Shown here piece after piece: positions 8,844 to 17,217 of a stretch of 64,000 nt of DNA. The position numbers and the translations under genes are program-made. How positions within the stretch are numbered: the first letter of the stretch is position 1; each line of letters starts with the position of its first letter. The stretch spans positions 1 through 64,000 of the forward strand of contig JAGZWV010000007.1 of assembly GCA_018378775.1 (NCBI GenBank), given 5' to 3'. The DNA is from Collinsella sp. (GTDB lineage Bacteria; Actinomycetota; Coriobacteriia; Coriobacteriales; Coriobacteriaceae). The notes beneath the pieces were generated by a model that saw only the letters and a program-made list of their open reading frames with translations, did no database searches and had not been told where the DNA came from.

Positions 8844-9863
8844 TTATAAAACGATGCCGTCCATGGAGTTGGCGACATTCTCGACCAGCCCGGCGCGCAC
8901 GGCTTCGGCCGCCGCAAGCGTACCGTTTTTAACAGCCTCGACCGAGGTGGCACCATGGCCGATCAGGACCACGCCGCGCAGGCCCAAAAGAATCGCGCCG
9001 CCCTTGGCGTCGCCCGAAAGCTTGGCTTTAATCTCGCGCATCTGCTTTTTGATGAGCAGCGCGGCGATCTTGGTGCCGAGCGAGGCCATAAAGGCACCCT
9101 TGAGTTCCTGCAGCAAAAACTTGGCAGCGCCCTCGGTGGCCTTGAGCGCGATGTTGCCCGACATGCCGTCGGCGACCACGACGTCAAAATTGCCCGACGT
9201 AAGATCGGTGCCCTCGCAGTTACCAACAAAGCCGGGAACGGCGGCTTTCATAGCCGGGAAGCAGGCCTTGGTAAAGTTGGAGCCCTTCTCGTCCTCGGTG
9301 CCGTTGGCAAGCAGGCCCACGCGGGGATGCTCGATGCCCAGGACGACGCGGGCATAGGCGCTACCCATCTGAGCAAAACGCACCATGTCATCGACCTCGA
9401 CATCGGGGTTGGCGCCCATATCGCACAGCACCGTCAGACCGCCGGCGCGATTGGGCAGCGCATTGGTCAGACAGGGGCGCACCGGCTGCTTCTTGCCTTC
9501 GGCCTGATACCTAAACGGCGTCACGTAGGCGGTGGCAGCGGCGGTCATGGCGCCGGTGGAGCCGGCAGAGAAAAACGCGTCCGCATTACCCTTCTTAATG
9601 GCGCGGCAAGAAAGCACGATCGACGACTTACGCTTGGTCATCACGGCGCGAATGGGATCGTCATCCATGGCGATAACGTCAGGCGCCTCAAGGGCCTCAA
9701 CACGTGCATGGGAAGCGGCAAAGGGATTGACGATTTCGGCGGGACCAGCTGCCAAGACCTCGATATCGGGATCGGCGGCAAGCGCAGCCTCGATACCATC
9801 GAGAACAACCTGAGGTTTCTCGTCTCCGCCCACAACGTCTACACAAACGCGAACGTTACTCAT
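8844..9863 (-). CDS. plsX: Phosphate acyltransferase PlsX
   Basis: Makes acyl-phosphate from acyl-ACP, the first step in phospholipid synthesis in most Gram-positive bacteria. The 339-residue protein starts MSNVRVCVDVVGGDEKP, matching the PlsX N-terminus, and contains CDMGANPDVEVDD and FVGNCEGTDLTSGNFDVVV. The ATG at 9863 is preferred over one six bases upstream because AAGGAG is seven bases from it but only one base from the other. It pairs functionally with the downstream acpP. Confidence 0.95.
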   Translation of the reverse strand: MSNVRVCVDVVGGDEKPQVVLDGIEAALAADPDIEVLAAGPAEIVNPFAASHARVEALEAPDVIAMDDDPIRAVMTKRKSSIVLSCRAIKKGNADAFFSAGSTGAMTAAATAYVTPFRYQAEGKKQPVRPCLTNALPNRAGGLTVLCDMGANPDVEVDDMVRFAQMGSAYARVVLGIEHPRVGLLANGTEDEKGSNFTKACFPAMKAAVPGFVGNCEGTDLTSGNFDVVVADGMSGNIALKATEGAAKFLLQELKGAFMASLGTKIAALLIKKQMREIKAKLSGDAKGGAILLGLRGVVLIGHGATSVEAVKNGTLAAAEAVRAGLVENVANSMDGIVL

Positions 9864-9880
9864 ATACATACTCCTTATAC

Positions 9881-9910
9881 AAAAATGGCCGACTCATTGA
9901 GCCGGCCATT
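9881..9910 (-). terminator. Intrinsic terminator between rpmF and plsX
   Basis: On the minus strand AATGGCCG and CGGCCATT form a stem around an inner GCTCA/TGAGT pairing, followed directly by TTTTT. It should stop most rpmF transcripts and set a lower level of plsX by read-through. Confidence 0.75.
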
Positions 9911-9950
9911 GTGGTTCCATTTGGAACGGCATCGCATCCAGAGTATACCG

Positions 9951-10130
9951 TTACTCGGTAACGATAACCTCGCGGTCCTTGTAGAAACCGCAGCTGGGGC
10001 ACACGTGGTGCGGAAGCTTAACAGCGCCGCAACGGGGGCACGTGGACTGAGCCGCAGCCGAGATCTTCATGTTGGCGGAACGACGGGTGTGAGTGCGGAT
10101 ACGACCCTGCTTTTGTTTAGGTACGGGCAT
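9951..10130 (-). CDS. rpmF: Ribosomal protein bL32
   Basis: Small protein of the large ribosomal subunit. The 59-residue frame begins MPVPKQKQGRIRTHTRRSAN and carries a zinc ribbon, CPRCGAVKLPHHVCPSCG. It follows a DUF177 (YceD) gene, the conserved partner of rpmF in most bacteria, and precedes plsX. Confidence 0.96.
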   Translation of the reverse strand: MPVPKQKQGRIRTHTRRSANMKISAAAQSTCPRCGAVKLPHHVCPSCGFYKDREVIVTE

Positions 10131-10194
10131 AGTGACCTTCCTTATGAACTATCCAGTGTGGCGATTACGCGCAAGTAGCGATACTACCACAGTT

Positions 10195-10749
10195 TTACTC
10201 ATCGAGCTTGAGATTCTTCAATGCTGCAAATGGATTTTCCGTGGCAGCGGCCCATTCTGCCTCTGCCTGGGCGGCGCAATCGCATTGCTCGACGTTGAGA
10301 TTGCAACCGCAAGTGGGGCACAGGCCGCGGCAATCGGGCTTGCACAGGACAACGAACGGCGTGTCCATGACGACCGCGTCGTTGATGGGCTCTCCCAGAT
10401 CGACGATGCGATCCTCGCCCAGGAGCTCGTAGCCGTCTTCGTAGGCCTCGGGATCCTCGGGCTCCTCAAAGAGATAAAACTCCTCGATCTCGCCGGCGAT
10501 ATCAAACGAGGCGGGCTCCAGGCAACGGTCGCACTCGCCGGTGGCGTGCGAGCGAACCATGCCCGTGAGCAAGACACCGGTACCGGCATTGGTAAAGACA
10601 ACGTCGTAGTCGATGCCGTCCTGTAGCTGGTACTCCTTCTCGCCCACCGTGTAGGTGGCGACATCGACCTTACCGGTCAGCGGATACGAATCTCCAGGAA
10701 ACTCGAGCTGCTCGGAAAGATCGACGGTAACGCTCGGGAACTCAGCCAT
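10195..10749 (-). CDS. yceD: DUF177 / YceD family protein
   Basis: A 184-residue member of the YceD family, linked to 23S rRNA accumulation in other organisms; the exact reaction is unknown. Conserved cysteines appear in ECDRCLEPASFD and in KPDCRGLCPTCGCN, suggesting metal binding. The ATG at 10749 overlaps the stop of the upstream gene by one base (TAATG); a longer frame upstream is rejected for that reason. The location just before rpmF is the classic context. Confidence 0.88.
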   Translation of the reverse strand: MAEFPSVTVDLSEQLEFPGDSYPLTGKVDVATYTVGEKEYQLQDGIDYDVVFTNAGTGVLLTGMVRSHATGECDRCLEPASFDIAGEIEEFYLFEEPEDPEAYEDGYELLGEDRIVDLGEPINDAVVMDTPFVVLCKPDCRGLCPTCGCNLNVEQCDCAAQAEAEWAAATENPFAALKNLKLDE

Positions 10750-11246
10750 TACCACTGACCATTCTGCTGGGCGGCACCCTCGTTGAGCTGCTGACGGCAA
10801 CGGGTAACGGTGCCGGTCAGGCTCTTGAGGTTCTCCTCCAAGTGCGTAAAGACCTGCTCTGCGTAGTCCTCGGCAGCATAACGCGTCTCGCGCTCGTACT
10901 GCTGGGCACGATCGCGGATGTCGTCGGCCTGCTGCTGCGCAAGGCGGACGATCTCCTGCTCACCGGCAATGGTGAGGGCCTGCTGCTGAGCGTCGGCGAT
11001 GATGGAATCGGCCTGAGCGGCGGCGGAAGCCATAAGCTCCTCGCGCTCCTTAAGGATACGGCGGGACTTCTGCCACTCCTCGGGATAGCTCATGCGGATC
11101 TCGTCGAGGATGTTGAAGAACACGTCGGCGTCGATGACCTTGAACTGAGCGTTCTTGCCGAAAGGCGGCTTGGCTTCCTCGATCAGCCCTTCGAGCTCAT
11201 CGACCAAGCTGACGATCCTATCGCCAGGAAAATTCTCGCCCGGCAT
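10749..11246 (-). CDS. Coiled-coil protein, DivIVA/ATPase-subunit-like, function unknown
   Basis: A 165-residue, largely helical protein: an N-terminal part (DRIVSLVDELEGLIEEAK), then a long alanine/glutamine-rich coiled coil (EELMASAAAQADSIIADAQQ and onward), ending in QQNGQW. There is no signal peptide or membrane segment. Proteins of this look are often annotated as DivIVA-like or ATP-synthase-subunit-like. It is coupled by one-base overlap to yceD, so it may act in ribosome or envelope assembly, but I cannot name a function. The ATG at 11246 has AAAGGAG five bases upstream. Confidence 0.75.
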   Translation of the reverse strand: MPGENFPGDRIVSLVDELEGLIEEAKPPFGKNAQFKVIDADVFFNILDEIRMSYPEEWQKSRRILKEREELMASAAAQADSIIADAQQQALTIAGEQEIVRLAQQQADDIRDRAQQYERETRYAAEDYAEQVFTHLEENLKSLTGTVTRCRQQLNEGAAQQNGQW

Positions 11247-11314
11247 CCGGTCTCCTTTCATAGGTAACATATCATCGTGCTAGTTTACCACATGCCACCA
11301 GGCAATAAGAAACG

Positions 11315-11812
11315 TCACGAAAAGCGATGTTTGAGCGCTTCGACCACGTTGGACGGGACAAACGTCGATACGTCACTGCCGAGCGAGGCGATCTGGCGAA
11401 CGACCGAGCTCGAGATATAGCCGTACTGCGGCGCACTCATGACAAAGATGGACTCCAGCTCGCTATCCAGGCGATAGTTAAGGTCGGCCTGCTGCAGCTC
11501 ATACTCAAAGTCGGTCATGGCGCGCAGACCCTTGACCACGGCCCCCGCCCCCTGCTCACGAGCGAAGTCGACCAAGAGGCCGGTAAAGGGCAGGACCTCA
11601 ACGCCGTCGATATCACCGAGCGCCTCGCGGGCCAGCGCCACGCGCTCATCGAGCGTAAACGTGGTGCCCACACCGTTTTTACCCTGCGACTCGGCAACAG
11701 CGACGATCACGCTGGGAAAGATGCGGCGGGCGCGGCGGATCACATCGATATGGCCAAACGTGATGGGATCGAAGGTGCCCGGGACGATCACGCGGTTGAT
11801 GGTGTCATTCAT
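11315..11812 (-). CDS. coaD: Phosphopantetheine adenylyltransferase CoaD
   Basis: Transfers AMP to 4'-phosphopantetheine in coenzyme A synthesis. The 165-residue protein has the nucleotidyltransferase motif GTFDPITFGHIDVI near its N-terminus and the C-terminal ISSSVVRQIASLGSDVSTFVP region. Its ATG at 11812 lies inside the end of rsmD (8-base overlap), a very common pairing. A longer upstream frame is only the rsmD shadow. Confidence 0.96.
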   Translation of the reverse strand: MNDTINRVIVPGTFDPITFGHIDVIRRARRIFPSVIVAVAESQGKNGVGTTFTLDERVALAREALGDIDGVEVLPFTGLLVDFAREQGAGAVVKGLRAMTDFEYELQQADLNYRLDSELESIFVMSAPQYGYISSSVVRQIASLGSDVSTFVPSNVVEALKHRFS

Positions 11813-12449
11813 GGGCGTCCTCCGATGGCACATCCTCGTCATTTTCGTTCTCGACAGCATGGTCGTTCTCGTCCTCGGCCACCCAGTGTAGCAAGTCAAC
11901 CGAGGTAATGCCGTAGCGCTTCTCACGTACAGTCTCAAAGCCTGCCGGATGCGCGCCCGCATCGGCGGCGGCATGCTCAAACAGGACGTAAGCGCCAGAC
12001 GCAAGTAAACCCTGCTGAGCCAGGTCCTGCAGCAGTTCCTCGACCGGCTCGGCACCAAAAGCATAGGGCGGGTCGAGCAGGACCAGATCAAAGGGGCCGC
12101 CCGGTACACGACCGCGCGAGGCACTCGCCAGCATGTCGCCCGTGACCACGCGCCAACGCGCACGGTCACGGCAGAGCGACTCGATATTCTTGGTAATGAG
12201 CCGCGCGGCGTTGCGATCGATCTCAAACGTCGTGAGCGAGCGGGCCCCACGAGAGAGCATCTCTAACCCTAAGGCACCAGAGCCGCCAAAGGCGTCCAGC
12301 ACACGGACCTCGTCCAGATCGAAGTCGAATGCCGACATGACCATAGATGCGCATGCCTCGCGCACGCGATCGGTCGTGGGGCGGGTGACATCGCGACCAC
12401 GGGGCTCCTCGATCTTACGACCGCGCCATTCGCCGCCGATGATTCTCAT
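11805..12449 (-). CDS. rsmD: 16S rRNA (guanine966-N2)-methyltransferase RsmD
   Basis: SAM-dependent methylation of 16S rRNA G966. The 214-residue protein starts MRIIGGEWRGRK. It shows the SAM-binding region VLDAFGGSGALGLEMLSRGA and the catalytic LLDPPYAFG. The last 30 or so residues are acidic and asparagine-rich and probably disordered. It overlaps recG by four bases (ATGA) and coaD by eight. Confidence 0.95.
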   Translation of the reverse strand: MRIIGGEWRGRKIEEPRGRDVTRPTTDRVREACASMVMSAFDFDLDEVRVLDAFGGSGALGLEMLSRGARSLTTFEIDRNAARLITKNIESLCRDRARWRVVTGDMLASASRGRVPGGPFDLVLLDPPYAFGAEPVEELLQDLAQQGLLASGAYVLFEHAAADAGAHPAGFETVREKRYGITSVDLLHWVAEDENDHAVENENDEDVPSEDAHE

Positions 12450-14623
12450 CCTCCGCTGACCTCCTTAAAAATGTGTCGATATCGCATGGCGACCGCATCG
12501 CGCAGAGGGCGCGTCGCCACGGAGTCAAGGGTGCAAGCATACCGCAAGAGCTCGACCGCGTCCAAATGGGCCCACTCGATCAGCTCCTCGTCGGCATCCA
12601 GGTCGACAAAGCGCAGGGTCACACCACCATGCTGGCGGTACCCCAGGATTTCGCCCTCGTGGCGCAAACGCAGGTCCATTTGGGCGAGCGTAAAGCCGTC
12701 CGAGGTCTTTTCGAGCGACTGGAGACGGTCTTGCGCCGCCGAAGCGCCGCCGTTGCCCTTGGAGTGCGTCATGACCAGGCAGGTGCCCGACACGCTGCCG
12801 CGGCCCACGCGGCCGCGCAGCTGGTGCAGGGCCGCCAAGCCAAAGCGCTCACCGTTCTCGATGACCATAACGGTGGCGTTAGGCACGTCGACGCCCACCT
12901 CGACCACCGTAGTCGAGACGAGCACGTCGATCTCGCCACGCTTGAAGGCATCGATGACCCGATCCTTCTCCCCCGCTGGCATACGGCCGTGAAGGCGCTC
13001 GATGGCAAGACCCGGCAACGCCAGACGCAGGCGGTCGAGCTCGGTTGCCGTATCGTGCAGTGGCACGGGGACCGTCACGCGGCCCTCGTCGTCGCGGGCG
13101 ATACCGGGCACGTCTTCCAGCTCATCGGCCGAGTCACTCGGCTCCACGAGCGGACAAATCACGTAGGCCTGCTGACCCTTTTCATGCGCCTCGCGGATGG
13201 CGCCATAGGCGAGGTCGCGGCTCGACTCGGTGAGCACGCGTGTCGTCACGCCAGCGCCAGGGACGGGCCGATGGCGGATGATACTCGTGTCCAGATCGCC
13301 GTAGACCGAAAGCGCCAGCGTACGCGGGATCGGTGTCGCCGTCATAACGAGCAGGTCCGCACCGGGGCCCTTCGCGCGTAGGGCGTTGCGTTGGCCAACG
13401 CCAAACCGGTGCTGCTCGTCGATGACGACAAGCGACAGATGATTGAACGCAACGTTATCCGAAAGCACCGCGTGGGTTCCAAAGAGGACGTCGAGCTCGC
13501 CCGATTCAAGCTGGGCATGGATCTGCTCGCGCTCTGAGGCCGGCGTGGCACCCGTCAGAAGCGCCCAGGACATGCCCGCCTGCGAGAGCAGAGGGCCGGT
13601 CTTATCGGCATATTGGCGCGCCAACACGCCCGTGGGCGCCATAACGCAGGCCTGCGTACCGCTATCGGCAGCCACAGCCAGAGCGCAGGCGGCAACGGCG
13701 GTCTTACCGGTACCGACATCGCCCAGCAGCAGGCGGTTCATCACGCGCCCACCATCGCACATATCGCGCAGGATATCTTGGAACGCGGTCTCCTGCTCGT
13801 CGCTCAGCGAAAACGGCAGGGCTTGCTTAAGCGCGGCCAGGTGCTCGCCCGCGGTGTGGGCATAGGGAACCACATCGACCAGGCCGCCGACGTTGCGCAG
13901 GCGCAGCGCCAGCTGCAGGTAGAGGCACTCCTCGTAGGCAAGCCGTGCGCGCGCGATATCGCGCTCTGCCATACTCGATGGAAAGTGGATCGAACGCAAC
14001 GCGCGGGCATTGCTCATGAGCTTCCGCTTTGCGCGCAGCGGCGCGGGAATCGGATCGAACGGATTGCCGACGACCTCGAGCGCGCCGCTTACGATGCGGC
14101 GCATCCACGCCTGGCTCACGCCATCGCTCACGTAATGGACCGGCAGAATGGTGCCTGCGGCGCGCCCGTCCTCGAGCTTTTCAAAGTGGGGCGAGGCCAT
14201 CTGCTTAAAGCCGTAGGCAAACTCGACCTTGCCCATCACGGCCAGGCGGTCGCCCTGCTTAAGCTGCTGGGCAATCCAGGGCTGGCGGAAAAAGGCGACC
14301 TGCAGCACGCCCGTCTCGTCAACAAGTGAGACCTCAGTCACCTGCATGCGCGGACGCGGCTGCTTTTGGACGATACGGTCGACCGTGGCGATGATGGTGC
14401 ACACGGTACCGATGGGCGCCATCTCAATGGACCACGAACGGGTAAAGTCGAGGTATCGATGAGGGATATGGAGAAGGAGGTCCCCCACCGTCCGAATTCC
14501 CAGACGGCGAAGGGCCTCCTCACGTTTACCCGAAACATATTTGAGTCGCGCGATATCCTCGTCAAGCGCATTGCTCTGGGCAAAGCGCTCCGAGACGCGC
14601 GGCACGGAGCAGAGCTCGGACAT
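12446..14623 (-). CDS. recG: ATP-dependent DNA helicase RecG
   Basis: Remodels stalled replication forks and branched DNA. At 725 residues it has an N-terminal wedge/OB region (to about 260), Walker A GDVGTGKTAVAACALA, the DEQH-type box VVIDEQHRFGVGQR, TATPIPRTLALSVYGD, and the C-terminal helicase motifs GRVGRGSVSGTC. The start ATG is 10 bases after the upstream DhaL gene. Length and motifs fit the family. Confidence 0.97.
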   Translation of the reverse strand: MSELCSVPRVSERFAQSNALDEDIARLKYVSGKREEALRRLGIRTVGDLLLHIPHRYLDFTRSWSIEMAPIGTVCTIIATVDRIVQKQPRPRMQVTEVSLVDETGVLQVAFFRQPWIAQQLKQGDRLAVMGKVEFAYGFKQMASPHFEKLEDGRAAGTILPVHYVSDGVSQAWMRRIVSGALEVVGNPFDPIPAPLRAKRKLMSNARALRSIHFPSSMAERDIARARLAYEECLYLQLALRLRNVGGLVDVVPYAHTAGEHLAALKQALPFSLSDEQETAFQDILRDMCDGGRVMNRLLLGDVGTGKTAVAACALAVAADSGTQACVMAPTGVLARQYADKTGPLLSQAGMSWALLTGATPASEREQIHAQLESGELDVLFGTHAVLSDNVAFNHLSLVVIDEQHRFGVGQRNALRAKGPGADLLVMTATPIPRTLALSVYGDLDTSIIRHRPVPGAGVTTRVLTESSRDLAYGAIREAHEKGQQAYVICPLVEPSDSADELEDVPGIARDDEGRVTVPVPLHDTATELDRLRLALPGLAIERLHGRMPAGEKDRVIDAFKRGEIDVLVSTTVVEVGVDVPNATVMVIENGERFGLAALHQLRGRVGRGSVSGTCLVMTHSKGNGGASAAQDRLQSLEKTSDGFTLAQMDLRLRHEGEILGYRQHGGVTLRFVDLDADEELIEWAHLDAVELLRYACTLDSVATRPLRDAVAMRYRHIFKEVSGG

Positions 14624-14633
14624 GGGCAGATGC

Positions 14634-16295
14634 CTACTCGATCGAGAAGATCACAGGATAGAGCGGCTGCTCGCCACGATGGGCATCGATCTCCAAGTCG
14701 GGCTGAGCCTCCTCAATGGCGTCGACGATCTCCTGGAAGGCTTCATCGGACAGCTCCTCGCCGGCCAGAATCGTCAGCGCGTCACCCTCCTCTTCCTCCT
14801 GCATGCGGTTGATGCAATCGAGCGTGACCTGCTTCACATCGGAGCCGACCACGTCGATGGAGCCGGCAATGATACCCATAACGTCACCGGAGTGAATCGG
14901 AGAGCCGTCAGAGGCGCTGGAATCGCGCACGGCACGAGTGACCTCGCCATCGCGAACCTCGCTGATGGCGTCGACCATGGCGGCAACGGCGTCCTCGAGC
15001 TCGGAATCGGGCAGGACGGCGAACAGCGCGGAGAACGCCTGCGGGACGGTCTTGGTGGGAACGACGGCGACCTTCTTGTCGGTACAGGCAGAGGCTGCGG
15101 CCTCGGCAGCCATGCGGATGTTGCCGTTATTGGGCAGGATGATGACCGAGGTCGCGTTGACCTGGTCCACCGCGCCCAGCAGGTCGGCGGTCGAGGGATT
15201 CATAGTCTGGCCACCCGAGACGATCACGTCAACGCCGAGGGACTTGAGGATGTCGGCCTCGCCCGAACCGGCGGCAACGGCGACAAAGCCCAGCGCCTTG
15301 GCGGGCTCGGCGGCCTTTTCCTGGTCCTCGTGAATCTTGGCGGTACGGTCGTGGGCCTCCATCTCCATGTTGTGGATAAAGACCTCGTAGATCTGACCGA
15401 GCTGCAGCATGTGCTCGAGCACCAGGTTGGGGGTGTTGGAGTGCACATGGATCTTGTAGTCGGGGTAGGCACCCACGAGCAGCTCGCAGTCGCCCATGGA
15501 GCCCAGGAACTTAAGGCACTCGTCCTCGTCAAAGGGAGCGTCGGCCTTAAAGAGGAACTCGTTGCAGTAGCGGAACTCCGAGCCCTCCCAGTCGTCGTTG
15601 GCCTCGATCTCAACGCGATTGAGGGCCGCGTCGCGGGCAGAGCCAGCGGAATCAAACGTGGCGGAGAAATCCTCGACCACGGTGCTGCGGCCAAGAGCGG
15701 CGGCAACAAAGTTCTCAAGGAAAATAGCAAAGCCAAAGGCGCCGGAGTCGACCACGCCGTTCTCCTTCAGAACGGGCAGCAGGTCGGGCGTGCGAGCGAC
15801 GGACTGGTAGGCCTCGACGACGATGGCATCGAGCGCGTCCTCGGCCGAGAACTTCTTCTTTTCGCACTCGTCGGCCTTGGTCGAGACATCGCGCAGCACC
15901 GTGAGAATCGTGCCCTCGATGGGCTTACGGACGGCCTGGAAGGCGACCTTGACGGCGCGGCGGAACGCATAGGCGATGTTGGCGGACGTGATGGGCTCAT
16001 CAGCAGAGACGAGACCCTCGGCCACGCCGCGCAGGATCTGAGAGGTGATGACGCCGGAGTTGCCGCGGGCACCCATCAGGGAGCCGTGGGTGATGGCGCC
16101 GGCGATGGCCTCCATATCGGCATCGGCGGGAAGGGCGGAAAGCTCCTTGGTCACCGAGGCGAGCGTGAGCGACATGTTGGTACCGGTGTCGCCGTCGGGT
16201 ACGGGGAAGACATTGAGCTTGTTGATCTCCTCGGCCTTGTCGGAAACAGCAGCCGCAGCGATCGGAAAACAGGTGCGAATGGTCTTTGCAATCAT
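14634..16295 (-). CDS. DhaL-domain protein, FakA-like fatty acid kinase
   Basis: A 553-residue protein with an N-terminal DhaL kinase domain: LNVFPVPDGDTGTNMS (from about residue 28) supplies the aspartates that bind Mg-ATP. It also has a central domain with KIHVHSNTPNLV and a C-terminal half with VDVIVSGGQTMNPSTADLL. This layout matches FakA, which phosphorylates exogenous fatty acids presented by a FakB/DegV partner. No DegV gene is visible here. Placement between an Asp23-family gene and recG is the usual Gram-positive context. Confidence 0.9.
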   Translation of the reverse strand: MIAKTIRTCFPIAAAAVSDKAEEINKLNVFPVPDGDTGTNMSLTLASVTKELSALPADADMEAIAGAITHGSLMGARGNSGVITSQILRGVAEGLVSADEPITSANIAYAFRRAVKVAFQAVRKPIEGTILTVLRDVSTKADECEKKKFSAEDALDAIVVEAYQSVARTPDLLPVLKENGVVDSGAFGFAIFLENFVAAALGRSTVVEDFSATFDSAGSARDAALNRVEIEANDDWEGSEFRYCNEFLFKADAPFDEDECLKFLGSMGDCELLVGAYPDYKIHVHSNTPNLVLEHMLQLGQIYEVFIHNMEMEAHDRTAKIHEDQEKAAEPAKALGFVAVAAGSGEADILKSLGVDVIVSGGQTMNPSTADLLGAVDQVNATSVIILPNNGNIRMAAEAAASACTDKKVAVVPTKTVPQAFSALFAVLPDSELEDAVAAMVDAISEVRDGEVTRAVRDSSASDGSPIHSGDVMGIIAGSIDVVGSDVKQVTLDCINRMQEEEEGDALTILAGEELSDEAFQEIVDAIEEAQPDLEIDAHRGEQPLYPVIFSIE

Positions 16296-16322
16296 GGGTA
16301 TTTGAATCTCCGTTTTCGGATG

Positions 16323-16679
16323 CTAGTTCAGACGGCTCTTGAGCGCGTCGATGTGAATGCCGATCTTAAGGCTGGCGGGATCGATCTGGGCGATCTCCTG
16401 CAGGGTGAAGGCAACGGAGCTCGAAAGATTGTGGCAGACGGACTTCATGTTGACGCCGTTCTCGAGCACGACGTGAAGATCGACCGTAAGGCCGTTCTCG
16501 TCGGCGGAGACAAGCACGCCCTTGCGGAGGCGCTGACCGGCAAGCAGGCGCACGCTCTCGGCGCCTTGGAGCTGCTCAGCCATACCGACGACGCCATAGC
16601 ACGTCATCGCGGCATAACCGGCAATATCGGCAATAACGTCGTTCGAGACGCTCAGGCTGCCGTTAATGGTCTCAGACAC
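16323..16679 (-). CDS. Asp23/Gls24 family envelope-stress protein
   Basis: A 118-residue Asp23 (DUF322) protein, containing ISNDVIADIAGYAAMTCYG-like core residues (here SVSNDVIADIAGYAA) and GLTVDLHVVLENGVNMKSV. Family members are membrane-proximal and linked to cell-envelope homeostasis; no enzyme activity is known. The GTG at 16679 is chosen because AAGGAG precedes it by six bases; the longer ATG start has none. It is the first gene before the FakA-like gene. Confidence 0.85.
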   Translation of the reverse strand: MSETINGSLSVSNDVIADIAGYAAMTCYGVVGMAEQLQGAESVRLLAGQRLRKGVLVSADENGLTVDLHVVLENGVNMKSVCHNLSSSVAFTLQEIAQIDPASLKIGIHIDALKSRLN

Positions 16680-16837
16680 AAGAATCTCCTTATCTGGTGC
16701 TCGCGGCACCATGTCGTGGGAGCAATCATTGCAATATTCTACAACGACCGCGCCATGTTGAGGTGGCGGGCCTCGGGATTACATCCTCGACACGAAATGT
16801 TGATACGGTAACGTTCGCGAACGGCGATCGCGGCATG

Positions 16838-16867
16838 AAAAAACCCGCCGCATAAGCGACGGGTTTT
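16838..16867 (-). terminator. Intrinsic terminator of the tRNA-Asn pair
   Basis: On the minus strand AAAACCCGTCGC and GCGGCGGGTTTT form a 12-bp stem around TTAT, followed by a run of T. It lies just after the second tRNA in transcription order. Confidence 0.9.
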
Positions 16868-16873
16868 ACAACC

Positions 16874-16948
16874 TGGCTCCCCGGGTAGGACTCGAACCTA
16901 CAACAGCGCGGTTAACAGCCGCGTGCTCTACCATTGAGCTACCGAGGA
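16874..16948 (-). tRNA. tRNA-Asn (GTT), copy 1
   Basis: A 75-base tRNA with encoded CCA. Acceptor TCCTCGG pairs with CCGGGGA, the D arm is GCTCAATGGTAGAGC, the anticodon loop is CTGTTAA with anticodon GTT, and the T arm is GTAGGTTCGAGTCCTAC. It is the downstream member of a tandem pair. Confidence 0.97.
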
Positions 16949-16982
16949 ATTTAAAAGCCCAGCGGAATGGACTGAGAAATTC

Positions 16983-17057
16983 TGGCTCCCCGGGTAGGAC
17001 TCGAACCTACAACAGCGCGGTTAACAGCCGCGTGCTCTACCATTGAGCTACCGAGGA
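16983..17057 (-). tRNA. tRNA-Asn (GTT), copy 2
   Basis: Identical over all 75 bases to the copy at 16874-16948, separated by 34 bases. The promoter at 17088-17115 lies upstream, so both are probably made as one precursor. Confidence 0.97.
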
Positions 17058-17087
17058 ATAGGTGCGTGCTCTCAAGCAACGAAGTTT

Positions 17088-17115
17088 ATTATACGGACGA
17101 ATCAGCTCAGGGCAA
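17088..17115 (-). promoter_or_regulatory. Promoter of the tRNA-Asn pair
   Basis: Minus-strand TTGCCC (17110-17115) and TATAAT (17088-17093) are separated by 16 bases, with A/T tracts upstream that could act as an UP element. The -10 lies about 30 bases before the first tRNA. Confidence 0.75.
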
Positions 17116-17143
17116 GAACTTTTTTGAGATTTTTTCCGACCTA

Positions 17144-17167
17144 GTCATTGGGGACGTCCCCAATGAC
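17144..17167. repeat. 24-bp perfect palindrome with GGGGACGTCCCC core
   Basis: GTCATTGGGGAC followed by its exact reverse complement, between the rpoD terminator and the tRNA promoter. Its form resembles a REP-type palindromic unit. No neighbouring transposase explains it. Confidence 0.55.
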
Positions 17168-17174
17168 CACATGA

Positions 17175-17208
17175 AAGCGCCCCCAAGCGGATGTGCTTGA
17201 GGGCGCTT
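17175..17208 (-). terminator. Terminator downstream of rpoD
   Basis: A 14-bp stem (AAGCGCCCTCAAGC with GCTTGGGGGCGCTT on the minus strand, one G-T pair) and a 6-base loop lie 10 bases after the rpoD stop. The T-run is poor. Confidence 0.75.
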
Positions 17209-17217
17209 CTTGCTTGA

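Noticed and set aside
14541..16811. Plus-strand open frame of 756 codons opposite the FakA-like gene
   Set aside because: Shadow frame without a ribosome site or domain motifs. The same holds for the long frames opposite infB and nusA.
16874..17057. Tandem tRNA-Asn as an integration site
   Set aside because: No integrase, no partial tRNA repeat and no foreign genes next to the pair.
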